From positions 1-6,643 of the forward strand of contig CALBKB010000049.1 of NCBI GenBank assembly GCA_937892635.1: 6,643 nucleotides of DNA, given 5' to 3'. How positions within the stretch are numbered: the first letter of the stretch is position 1; each line of letters opens with the position of its first letter. Both the position numbers and the translations under genes were made by a program. This stretch comes from an uncultured Clostridia bacterium (GTDB lineage: Bacteria; Bacillota; Clostridia; Oscillospirales; UMGS1783). Of this stretch, positions 1 through 5,736 are shown one piece after another. The notes below the pieces were generated by a model. That model worked only from the letters and a program-made list of their open reading frames with translations. It was not told the DNA's origin and ran no database searches.

Positions 1-886
1 CCCGCCGCAAAATCTCTAATCGTGCGGGGAAAAAGGTGTTTTTCAACCCCTTGGCGATATGGGTCAGGGATATGGTAAAATCCCGCTCGGTGGCCAAATA
101 TTCCAGTGCTGCCATGGCCGTAACGGCATTGTAGATTTGATGCCGCCCCGCCAGAGGCACCGTCATGGTGCGCCCGTGATAATCAATGAGCGAACCGTCG
201 ATATCGCTTTTAATAATTTGCAGATGTTCGAGATTGGGCAGATATAAGGGCACCTTTTTGTCCTTGCAGATCTTTTCGATCACCTCGGCCGCACCGTCAA
301 ACTGGAAGGGATAGCTGATAACGGCACTGCCCTCTTTGATGATGCCGCACTTTTCAAACGCGATCTCAGGCAGGGTGTTGCCCAGATATTGCATGTGGTC
401 GTAGGATATCTTGGTCAGTACGCTGCACAAGGGGGCGGGAATGACGTTGGTAGCGTCAAACCGTCCGCCCAACCCCACCTCCAGCACCACCACGTCACAT
501 TCCTTCTTAACGTAGTAGCAAAAGGCGGCGGCGGTGATCAGCTCAAACTCGGTAACATCCTCCTCCATCGCATCAACCACGGGACGTATCTCATCAATGA
601 CCTGTTGCAGTTCGTCATCGGAAATATTCACCCCGTCGATCGAAATACGCTCGTTAAATTCCAGCACGTAAGGCGAAATATAGCGACCGGTACGATACCC
701 GGCAGCGGTGAGAACATTAGCGATAAAGGTAGTGGTCGATCCCTTGCCGTTAGTACCGGCCACATGGACACATTTCAATTTTTTGTGGGGATCCCCCAAC
801 CGTTCCAGCAGCAGAGAGATACGCCCGAGTCCCAAGCGCGAGCCCAGATGGGTGCGCGAATGGATATACTGTTGTGCGTCGGTCAT
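1..886 (-). CDS. folC: Folylpolyglutamate synthase / dihydrofolate synthase, 3' end missing
   Basis: FolC joins glutamate to dihydropteroate and adds further glutamates to folates in the cytoplasm, using ATP. The window holds the first 295 residues; the family is usually about 420-440, so roughly the last third, including most of the C-terminal domain, lies beyond the left edge. Visible Mur-ligase-type motifs, in order, are the ATP-binding loop HVAGTNGKGST (41-51), SPYVLEFNERI (71-81), EVGLGGRFDATN (136-147), the SYDHMQYLGNT segment (161-171) leading to EKCGIIKEG (178-186), and GRHQIYNAVTA (247-257). The common form of the second motif is SPH; here it is SPY, which I regard as normal variation. 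The ATG at 886 follows an AAAGGAG site by 7 bases. It lies 15 bases after the valS stop and in the same frame register, so the two are almost certainly cotranscribed. Whether the enzyme has both activities or only one cannot be told from sequence. Confidence 0.95.
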   Translation of the reverse strand, partial: MTDAQQYIHSRTHLGSRLGLGRISLLLERLGDPHKKLKCVHVAGTNGKGSTTTFIANVLTAAGYRTGRYISPYVLEFNERISIDGVNISDDELQQVIDEIRPVVDAMEEDVTEFELITAAAFCYYVKKECDVVVLEVGLGGRFDATNVIPAPLCSVLTKISYDHMQYLGNTLPEIAFEKCGIIKEGSAVISYPFQFDGAAEVIEKICKDKKVPLYLPNLEHLQIIKSDIDGSLIDYHGRTMTVPLAGRHQIYNAVTAMAALEYLATERDFTISLTHIAKGLKNTFFPARLEILRR

Positions 887-893
887 TCTGCCG

Positions 894-900
894 CTCCTTT
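894..900 (-). promoter_or_regulatory. Ribosome binding site of folC
   Basis: AAAGGAG on the minus strand, 7 bases before the folC ATG. It fills much of the 15-base gap after the valS stop codon, leaving no room for a separate promoter or terminator, which supports one valS-folC transcript. Confidence 0.8.
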
Positions 901-901
901 C

Positions 902-3520
902 TCACATCAATTTGGCAATCGATTCTTCCAGATTGGTCAAGGCTTCTTGGAAACGGGCCAGCTTCTCCTTTTCCTTTTCCACCAATTCGGCAGGGGCTTT
1001 GGCCACAAATCCGGCGTTGCCCAGCTTGCCTTGCGCCATATTGATCTCTTTTTGAATCTTTTCCTTCTCTTTATGGAGTCTGGCCAGCTCCTTCTCCCGA
1101 TCAATCAACTGATCGAGCGGGATCATGGCCTTGGCCGAATCGGTAACCACCATCACGCCGTCACCCTCGATATCACCGATCACCACGCGATCGGCCGAAG
1201 CCAGGCGCATAAAGGATACCTCACTCCCGCTAAAAGCGTCGGGGTAATCGGTCTGAATGTACACGGTCGCCTTCTTGGAGGGCGGCACGTTCATCTCGGC
1301 GCGACGGTTGCGAATGGCGCGAATGAGCGCGATCACGCGATCGGTATCATCCTGCTCCTTCTTAAAAGAAAGCGACGGGTCATACTTGGGCCACTGCGAA
1401 ATCATGATCGACTCACCCTCATGCGGCAGACTCTGCCAGATCTCCTCGGTAATAAAGGGCATGAAGGGATGCAGCAACTGCAAGATTCCCGACAACACGT
1501 GCACCAGCGTCTTCTGCGCATCCAAGCGATCGGCCGGATCGGGATTGGACTCAAACAGACGCGGCTTGACCAGCTCAATATACCAGTCACACAGATAATC
1601 CCACAGGAATTCGTACAGATTGGCCAACGCCGTTCCCAACTCGTACTTATCGAGATTTTCGGTGACGGCCTTGACGGTATCGTTGTACTTGGAAAGGATC
1701 CACTTATCGTCATTGGTCGGATGCTCGGGCAAACCCGGCTCCTCAATGGTCAGATTCATCAAGGCAAAACGGGCGGCATTCCACATCTTGTTGGCAAAGT
1801 TACGCGCCGACTCAATCTTCTCGACCGAGAAACGCATATCATTGCCCGGCGAATTGCCGGTGATCAAGGCAAAGCGCAGCGCATCGGCGCCGTACTGATC
1901 AATGATCTCCAACGGATCAATACCGTTGCCCAAGCTCTTGCTCATCTTACGCCCCTGCGCATCACGCACCAAACCGTGAATGAAGACGGTATCAAAGGGC
2001 GCCTGCTTGGTATGCTCCACGCCCGAGAAAATCATACGCGCTACCCAGAAGAAAATGATATCATAGGCCGTAACCAGCGTGCTGGTCGGATAGAAATAAT
2101 CCAGATCCTCCGTCTTGTCCGGCCACCCCAGCGTACCAAACGGCCACAAGGCCGAGGAGAACCAGGTGTCCAACACGTCGGGGTCCTGCGTCATATGATC
2201 GCAACCGCACACGGGACATACCGTGACCTCTTCTTCCGCTACGATCATTTCGCCGCAGGCGGCACAGGTGTAGGCCGGCACGCGGTGTCCCCACCACAGC
2301 TGACGGGAAATGCACCAGTCATGGATATTCTCCATCCAGTTAAGATAAATCTTAGAAAAACGGTTGGGCACAAACTTGATGGTCCCGTCCTTGACCACGT
2401 CCATGGCCGGACCGGCCAGCGGCGCCATCTTAACAAACCACTGCTCGCTCGCCAGCGGCTCAACCGCCGTACCGCAGCGATAGCAATGCCCGACGTTATG
2501 CTGAATCGGCTCAACCTTGATCAGATAACCGCCCGCCTCAAGATCGGCCACGATCTGCTTTCTGGCTTCTTCACGGGAGAGACCGTTATACTTACCGCCG
2601 TTGATGACACAGGCATGATCGTCGAGAATCTTGATCTCTTCAAGCTCATGACGCTTGCCCACCTCAAAGTCGTTAGGATCGTGGCAAGGCGTAATCTTGA
2701 CCGCACCCGTACCGAACTCACGCTCGACATACTCATCGGCCACAACGGGAATCTCGCGACCGACCAGCGGCAATACCACCGTTTTGCCCACCAAGTGCGC
2801 ATAGCGTTCATCCTCGGGGTGCACGGCGATCGCCGTATCCCCCAGCATGGTCTCGGGACGGGTGGTGGCTACCGTCAAAAACTCATCGGTACCCTTGACC
2901 GGATAGCGAATATGCCAGAAATTGCCCGGGCTGTCCTTATACTCGACCTCGGCATCCGACAGCGCCGTCACACAATGCGGGCACCAGTTGGTGATGCGGT
3001 TGCCCTTATAAATCAAGCCCTTGTTATACAGGTCCACAAAGGTCTTTTTCACAGCTCGGGAGAACCCTTCATCCATGGTAAAGCGCTCGCGCGACCAGTC
3101 GCAGGAACTGCCCAGTTTCTTTAACTGGTTGATGATGCGGTTGCCGTACTGCTCTTTCCAAGCCCAGGTGCGCTTTAAAAACTCCTCACGGCCCAAGTCA
3201 TGACGGGTCAGTCCCTCTTCCTTGCGAAGATTTTCTTCCACCTTGATCTGGGTAGCGATACCGGCATGGTCGGTGCCGGGCAGCCACAGAGCGCTGAAGC
3301 CCTGCATGCGCTTATAGCGAATTAGGATATCCTGCGTCGTCTCATCCAATGCATGACCCATGTGCAACTGTCCGGTTACGTTGGGCGGCGGGATGACAAT
3401 GGTGAAGGGCTTCTTATCGGGATCGGCCTTGGCGGTGAAATAGCCGCGCTCGACCCACTGACCATATCGTTTGTCCTCGATTTGCGAGGGGTCATAGGTT
3501 TTACTTAATTCTTTAGCCAT
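902..3520 (-). CDS. valS: Valyl-tRNA synthetase, complete
   Basis: Class I aminoacyl-tRNA synthetase that charges tRNA-Val with valine in the cytoplasm. The 872 residues match the usual bacterial length (about 880). The catalytic signatures are present: PPPNVTGQLHMGH (44-56, the HIGH motif as HMGH), GTDHAGIATQ (82-91) and KMSKS (525-529). The CP1 editing domain that removes mischarged threonine is intact, with TTRPETMLGD (219-228), K275 and HDPND (280-284), the positions known to matter in other ValRS proteins. Cysteine pairs C180/C183 with C346/C349, and C419/C422 with C435/C438, look like two zinc sites. The anticodon-binding region follows (about 600-750), then a charged C-terminal coiled-coil arm (about 806-870). 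The start is fixed by GGAGGA 7 bases upstream. It is the first gene of a valS-folC unit. No frameshift or missing key residue was seen. Leu TTA/CTA and Ser TCA codons are absent after residue 133. Confidence 0.98.
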   Translation of the reverse strand: MAKELSKTYDPSQIEDKRYGQWVERGYFTAKADPDKKPFTIVIPPPNVTGQLHMGHALDETTQDILIRYKRMQGFSALWLPGTDHAGIATQIKVEENLRKEEGLTRHDLGREEFLKRTWAWKEQYGNRIINQLKKLGSSCDWSRERFTMDEGFSRAVKKTFVDLYNKGLIYKGNRITNWCPHCVTALSDAEVEYKDSPGNFWHIRYPVKGTDEFLTVATTRPETMLGDTAIAVHPEDERYAHLVGKTVVLPLVGREIPVVADEYVEREFGTGAVKITPCHDPNDFEVGKRHELEEIKILDDHACVINGGKYNGLSREEARKQIVADLEAGGYLIKVEPIQHNVGHCYRCGTAVEPLASEQWFVKMAPLAGPAMDVVKDGTIKFVPNRFSKIYLNWMENIHDWCISRQLWWGHRVPAYTCAACGEMIVAEEEVTVCPVCGCDHMTQDPDVLDTWFSSALWPFGTLGWPDKTEDLDYFYPTSTLVTAYDIIFFWVARMIFSGVEHTKQAPFDTVFIHGLVRDAQGRKMSKSLGNGIDPLEIIDQYGADALRFALITGNSPGNDMRFSVEKIESARNFANKMWNAARFALMNLTIEEPGLPEHPTNDDKWILSKYNDTVKAVTENLDKYELGTALANLYEFLWDYLCDWYIELVKPRLFESNPDPADRLDAQKTLVHVLSGILQLLHPFMPFITEEIWQSLPHEGESIMISQWPKYDPSLSFKKEQDDTDRVIALIRAIRNRRAEMNVPPSKKATVYIQTDYPDAFSGSEVSFMRLASADRVVIGDIEGDGVMVVTDSAKAMIPLDQLIDREKELARLHKEKEKIQKEINMAQGKLGNAGFVAKAPAELVEKEKEKLARFQEALTNLEESIAKLM

Positions 3521-3527
3521 GAATAAT

Positions 3528-3533
3528 TCCTCC
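3528..3533 (-). promoter_or_regulatory. Ribosome binding site of valS
   Basis: GGAGGA on the minus strand, 7 bases before the valS ATG. A short potential hairpin, GCGT / ACGC with a six-base loop (3534-3547), lies directly upstream. It is too weak to call a regulatory element. Confidence 0.8.
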
Positions 3534-3568
3534 GCGTTCTTTTACGCTATCTTATATATTATCTTATA

Positions 3569-3597
3569 TTTACAATAAAATCAAGAATAGCGGTCAA
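3569..3597 (-). promoter_or_regulatory. Probable sigma-A promoter of valS-folC
   Basis: On the minus strand TTGACC (3592-3597) and TGTAAA (3569-3574) are separated by 17 bases. The -35 is five of six matches to consensus and the -10 four of six. An alternative pair, TTGATT (3579-3584) with GATAAT (3558-3563), has only a 15-base spacer. Either choice gives a leader of roughly 30-45 bases. The region is AT-rich and a promoter must lie here because the upstream gene is divergent, but which pair is used is uncertain. Confidence 0.5.
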
Positions 3598-3610
3598 TTT
3601 TTCGCAAAAA
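3598..3610. repeat. Short A/T inverted repeat between divergent promoters
   Basis: TTTTT-CGC-AAAAA is a near-perfect inverted repeat lying between the -35 elements of the valS and yfbR promoters and touching the valS -35. It could be an UP-element-like A/T tract or a weak operator. It could also be chance in AT-rich intergenic DNA. Confidence 0.35.
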
Positions 3611-3622
3611 ACTCGGTAATAC

Positions 3623-3651
3623 TTGAAATATCTCTCGGCTTGGCATATAAT
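3623..3651 (+). promoter_or_regulatory. Sigma-A promoter of yfbR
   Basis: TTGAAA (3623-3628) and a perfect TATAAT (3646-3651) are separated by exactly 17 bases, which is close to the vegetative consensus. Transcription would begin near 3657-3659, only a few bases before the ribosome binding site, giving a very short leader of about 14 bases. This leaves no room for a leader-encoded control element. Confidence 0.85.
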
Positions 3652-3660
3652 AGAAAAAAC

Positions 3661-3665
3661 GGAGG
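3661..3665 (+). promoter_or_regulatory. Ribosome binding site that decides the yfbR start
   Basis: GGAGG lies 6 bases before the ATG at 3672. Another in-frame ATG at 3666 touches the GGAGG with no spacer and so is unlikely to be used; the shorter protein is chosen. Confidence 0.8.
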
Positions 3666-3671
3666 ATGGCT

Positions 3672-4256
3672 ATGAAAGATCAGTTTTTCGCTTTTGTATC
3701 GAGAATGAAATATATCAACCGCTGGGGCTTGATGAAAAACACCTCCACCGAAAACATCAAGGAACATTCCCATTCGGTGGCCATGCTGGCACATGCGCTG
3801 GGTGTGATCAATAACGTCTATCTGGGCGGCAACGCCGATCCCGAGCATTTGGCGGCAGTTGCTCTGTATCACGATGCCGAAGAGATCATCACCGGCGATA
3901 TGCCCACCCCCGTCAAGTATTTCTCCCCCACCCTGCGCGCCGCCGTACGCGAGGCCGAAAACGATGCCAAGGATACCCTCCTTTCCATGTTGCCCGATCC
4001 GATGCAGGAGGTTTACGCCGATCTGCTCTATTGTCGGGATGAACAGACCGAACGCCTGGTCAAAGCGGCCGATGTGTTGGATGCCTATATCAAGTGCATC
4101 GAAGAACTCAAAAGCGGCAACCTTGAATTTGAAGGCGCGCGCAAAGCCACTCTGCGTAAATTAGAAAGCATGAACTGCCCCGAAGCCGAGATCTTTTGCG
4201 ACCGTTTTCTGGGCGCCTTTGAAAAGAGTTTAGACGAACAACGAGAATTGGAGTGA
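3672..4256 (+). CDS. yfbR: YfbR-family HD-domain 5'-deoxynucleotidase
   Basis: Metal-dependent phosphohydrolase. The E. coli family member YfbR (199 residues) removes the phosphate from deoxyribonucleoside 5'-monophosphates in the cytoplasm, as part of dNTP pool balance. This protein has 194 residues and follows YfbR nearly end to end. It has INRWGLM (15-21; R17 and W18 match the residues that recognise the deoxyribose phosphate in YfbR) and TENIKEHS (26-33, metal ligand H32). It also has YHDAEE (66-71; H67, D68 and E71), the GDMPTPVKY segment (75-83) and KAADVLDAYIKC (131-142, D134 as last metal ligand). All expected active-site residues are present. It is first in a two-gene unit; its stop codon lies 5 bases before the next gene's ATG. 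The assignment rests on my memory of the E. coli sequence and on motif order. Substrate choice among dNMPs is not readable from sequence. Confidence 0.9.
   Translation: MKDQFFAFVSRMKYINRWGLMKNTSTENIKEHSHSVAMLAHALGVINNVYLGGNADPEHLAAVALYHDAEEIITGDMPTPVKYFSPTLRAAVREAENDAKDTLLSMLPDPMQEVYADLLYCRDEQTERLVKAADVLDAYIKCIEELKSGNLEFEGARKATLRKLESMNCPEAEIFCDRFLGAFEKSLDEQRELE
4250..4253 (+). promoter_or_regulatory. Ribosome binding site of the membrane protein gene
   Basis: GGAG lies inside the last yfbR codons, 8 bases before the ATG at 4262. An in-frame GTG at 4253 overlaps the site itself and is therefore a poor start. The overlap with yfbR suggests coupled translation. Confidence 0.65.
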
Positions 4257-4261
4257 ACATC

Positions 4262-4858
4262 ATGAAACCCTGGATGAAACGTGCGTTACGCCTTTCGGTC
4301 GTGGCTGCTATAGCCGCCGTGCTGCTTGTCATCTGTGCCCTCATCCCCGATCTCACCGTGATCGGTGTGCGCATCGATGCCTTCTTGGCTGCCGTGGTGC
4401 TGGATGCTTTGTTGCTGATCGCTCTGGGCATGAACGGAAGACTCTACGGCGGTTGCGTACTGGCCTTCCTCTTCCCCGTCATGCGCTTTCTGATCATGGA
4501 TATGACCTCGCCCCTGCTGATGATCCCCGAAGTCATGGCCGGTTGCTTTATGTTGCTGGTTGCCATTACCGTACAGCGCAAAAGCGACAAGAAAAATATC
4601 CGCCTGCTCGGCTACCTCGGCGGCGGTATCGTCAATTTCCTGGTGCGCTGGGTCATGGTCGGTCTGGTCTACGGCAGCGATAAACTCATTAAGGTCGTCA
4701 TGATGTTTGAAAACGTCTACGATGAGGCCGGCTATGCCGCCGGTAAGGATATGCTCATGGCCGAATCGGTCAACGCTCAATGGCTGGCCGCCGCACTGGG
4801 CGCCCTGCTCGCCTTTGCTTTGCTGCCGTCAATACGCAAACGCATCAAAAATAAATAA
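4262..4858 (+). CDS. Unrecognised six-helix membrane protein, possibly ECF-transporter S-component-like
   Basis: I do not recognise this 198-residue protein with confidence. It is highly hydrophobic, with about six likely membrane helices: roughly 11-28, 34-56, 62-80, 84-104, 115-137 and 172-189. Positive charges sit at the N-terminus (K2, K6, R7, R10), in the loop QRKSDKKNIR (105-114) and in the tail IRKRIKNK (191-198), so both ends should face the cytoplasm. The stretch between the last two helices (138-171) is long and mildly acidic. Size, helix number and an AxxxA pattern in helix 1 (A15, A19) resemble substrate-binding S components of ECF vitamin or nucleoside transporters, but no diagnostic ligand motif is visible. 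It is the second gene after yfbR, with no gap for a promoter, and ends 2 bases before a strong terminator. Other small polytopic membrane families remain possible. Confidence 0.8.
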   Translation: MKPWMKRALRLSVVAAIAAVLLVICALIPDLTVIGVRIDAFLAAVVLDALLLIALGMNGRLYGGCVLAFLFPVMRFLIMDMTSPLLMIPEVMAGCFMLLVAITVQRKSDKKNIRLLGYLGGGIVNFLVRWVMVGLVYGSDKLIKVVMMFENVYDEAGYAAGKDMLMAESVNAQWLAAALGALLAFALLPSIRKRIKNK

Positions 4859-4860
4859 CA

Positions 4861-4892
4861 AAAAATCCGGAGCTTCGGCTCCGGATTTTTTT
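4861..4892. terminator. Bidirectional rho-independent terminator between convergent units
   Basis: A perfect 9-base stem, ATCCGGAGC (4865-4873) with GCTCCGGAT (4878-4886), closes a TTCG loop. Flanking A and T runs extend the pairing by four more base pairs (4861-4864 with 4887-4890). On the plus strand the loop is the very stable C(UUCG)G type followed by a run of T (4886-4892), ending the yfbR unit. On the minus strand the A run becomes a U run, so it can also end the transporter-phosphodiesterase unit. The stop codon of the latter (4891-4893) overlaps the T run. Confidence 0.93.
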
Positions 4893-5736
4893 ATGGGGCA
4901 ATCACGGTTTGTTCAGGATTGCAATTCTCAAAGATAAAGGATTGATACCCCTCGTCGGCACTGTCACGAATGGCATCGTTATCGCGATAGGTCCAGCCAA
5001 ACATCACCGGCTTGAACAACCTTCGGCACAGCCGCAACCCCAGTGTGCGGTTGGCGTAGTGATAGGATACGAAATCGGGACGAGACAAGAGATTGACGAT
5101 CAACTGCCCTACCGCAATATGAATCAACATGGGTAAATTCTCAAATTCCAAATTCGAGGCCAACTGGCCGCGAATGCGGTCGGGGTCGTTTTTGCGAAAC
5201 CAGCGTATGATAAAGGGGCTAAACGATTCCACGCAAGCATCGCCCCGGTACTCTTCCAATAACGCCACGACGTCGGCGCATAAGGGAGCGTTGCTCAAAT
5301 TGCCGTAATACTTGATTTCGCAGCAAACAGGCACGTCTTCCAAAAATTCGAGCACCTGCCGCAGTGTCGGGATCCGTTGCTCGCCGCCCAATAAGCGATA
5401 CTGCTGTAACTGCTCCAGCGTCAGTTCACGCACCTTTTTATCCACGCCGCAAACACGCTTGAGCGTCTCATCGTGAAAGACAACGGCCTGCTTGTCCAGC
5501 GTGTATTGCACGTCAAATTCCACGCCGTACCCCGCCTCTTTGGCACGGGCAAAGGCGGCCATGGAATTTTCGGGTGCCTCGGGCGTGCCGTCATGCAGAC
5601 CGCGATGGGCAAAAAACTTGCCCACAAAGGCCGAGGCATCGCGGCGGCGATTGGGTTTAATGGCAAAGGCAAACAGGCCAAACACCAACACGAACAGCCC
5701 TGCCAACACCAATAAAACAATGGCATACCAAGGCAT
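4891..5736 (-). CDS. Membrane-anchored glycerophosphodiester phosphodiesterase family protein
   Basis: GDPD-family enzymes hydrolyse glycerophosphodiesters to glycerol 3-phosphate and an alcohol on a metal-bound TIM barrel. In this 281-residue protein a single N-terminal membrane helix (about 4-26) is followed by the catalytic domain. Family motifs are FFAHRGLH (41-48, catalytic H44 and R45), PENSMAAF (55-62), VEFDVQYT (72-79, E73 and D75 metal ligands), VFHDETLKR (86-94, H88 as second catalytic histidine), CCEIKYYG (138-145, E140) and ESFSP (170-174). GWTYRD (247-252) is near the C-terminus. All key residues are present. The helix has no positive charge before it and KPNRRR (27-32) after it; by the positive-inside rule the domain faces the cytoplasm. 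GGAGGGG lies 7 bases upstream, and the ATG overlaps the transporter stop by one base. The substrate is not known; some family members cleave other phosphodiesters, so I give no gene symbol. Confidence 0.9.
   Translation of the reverse strand: MPWYAIVLLVLAGLFVLVFGLFAFAIKPNRRRDASAFVGKFFAHRGLHDGTPEAPENSMAAFARAKEAGYGVEFDVQYTLDKQAVVFHDETLKRVCGVDKKVRELTLEQLQQYRLLGGEQRIPTLRQVLEFLEDVPVCCEIKYYGNLSNAPLCADVVALLEEYRGDACVESFSPFIIRWFRKNDPDRIRGQLASNLEFENLPMLIHIAVGQLIVNLLSRPDFVSYHYANRTLGLRLCRRLFKPVMFGWTYRDNDAIRDSADEGYQSFIFENCNPEQTVIAP

Noticed and set aside
389..3124. 911-codon plus-strand open frame as a protein-coding gene
   Set aside because: It lies codon-for-codon opposite the well-supported valS and folC genes, has a low-complexity His/Gln/Arg/Gly-rich translation with no recognisable domain, and is explained by missing TTA/CTA/TCA codons on the sense strand.
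3666..3671. ATG at 3666 as the yfbR start
   Set aside because: It directly abuts GGAGG with no spacer; the ATG at 3672 has a 6-base spacer and gives an N-terminus aligned with E. coli YfbR.
3521..3671. Small RNA or riboswitch in the divergent intergenic region
   Set aside because: The only structures seen are a four-base-pair hairpin near the valS ribosome binding site and a short A/T inverted repeat; both are too weak, and two promoters already fill the space.
4253..4261. GTG at 4253 as the membrane protein start
   Set aside because: The GTG overlaps the GGAG site itself; the ATG at 4262 has proper spacing.
4286..4780. 164-codon minus-strand open frame opposite the membrane protein gene
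   Set aside because: Its translation is rich in His, Gln and Asp, as expected for the complement of hydrophobic codons. It is in aligned register, while the plus-strand frame has a good ribosome binding site and helices.
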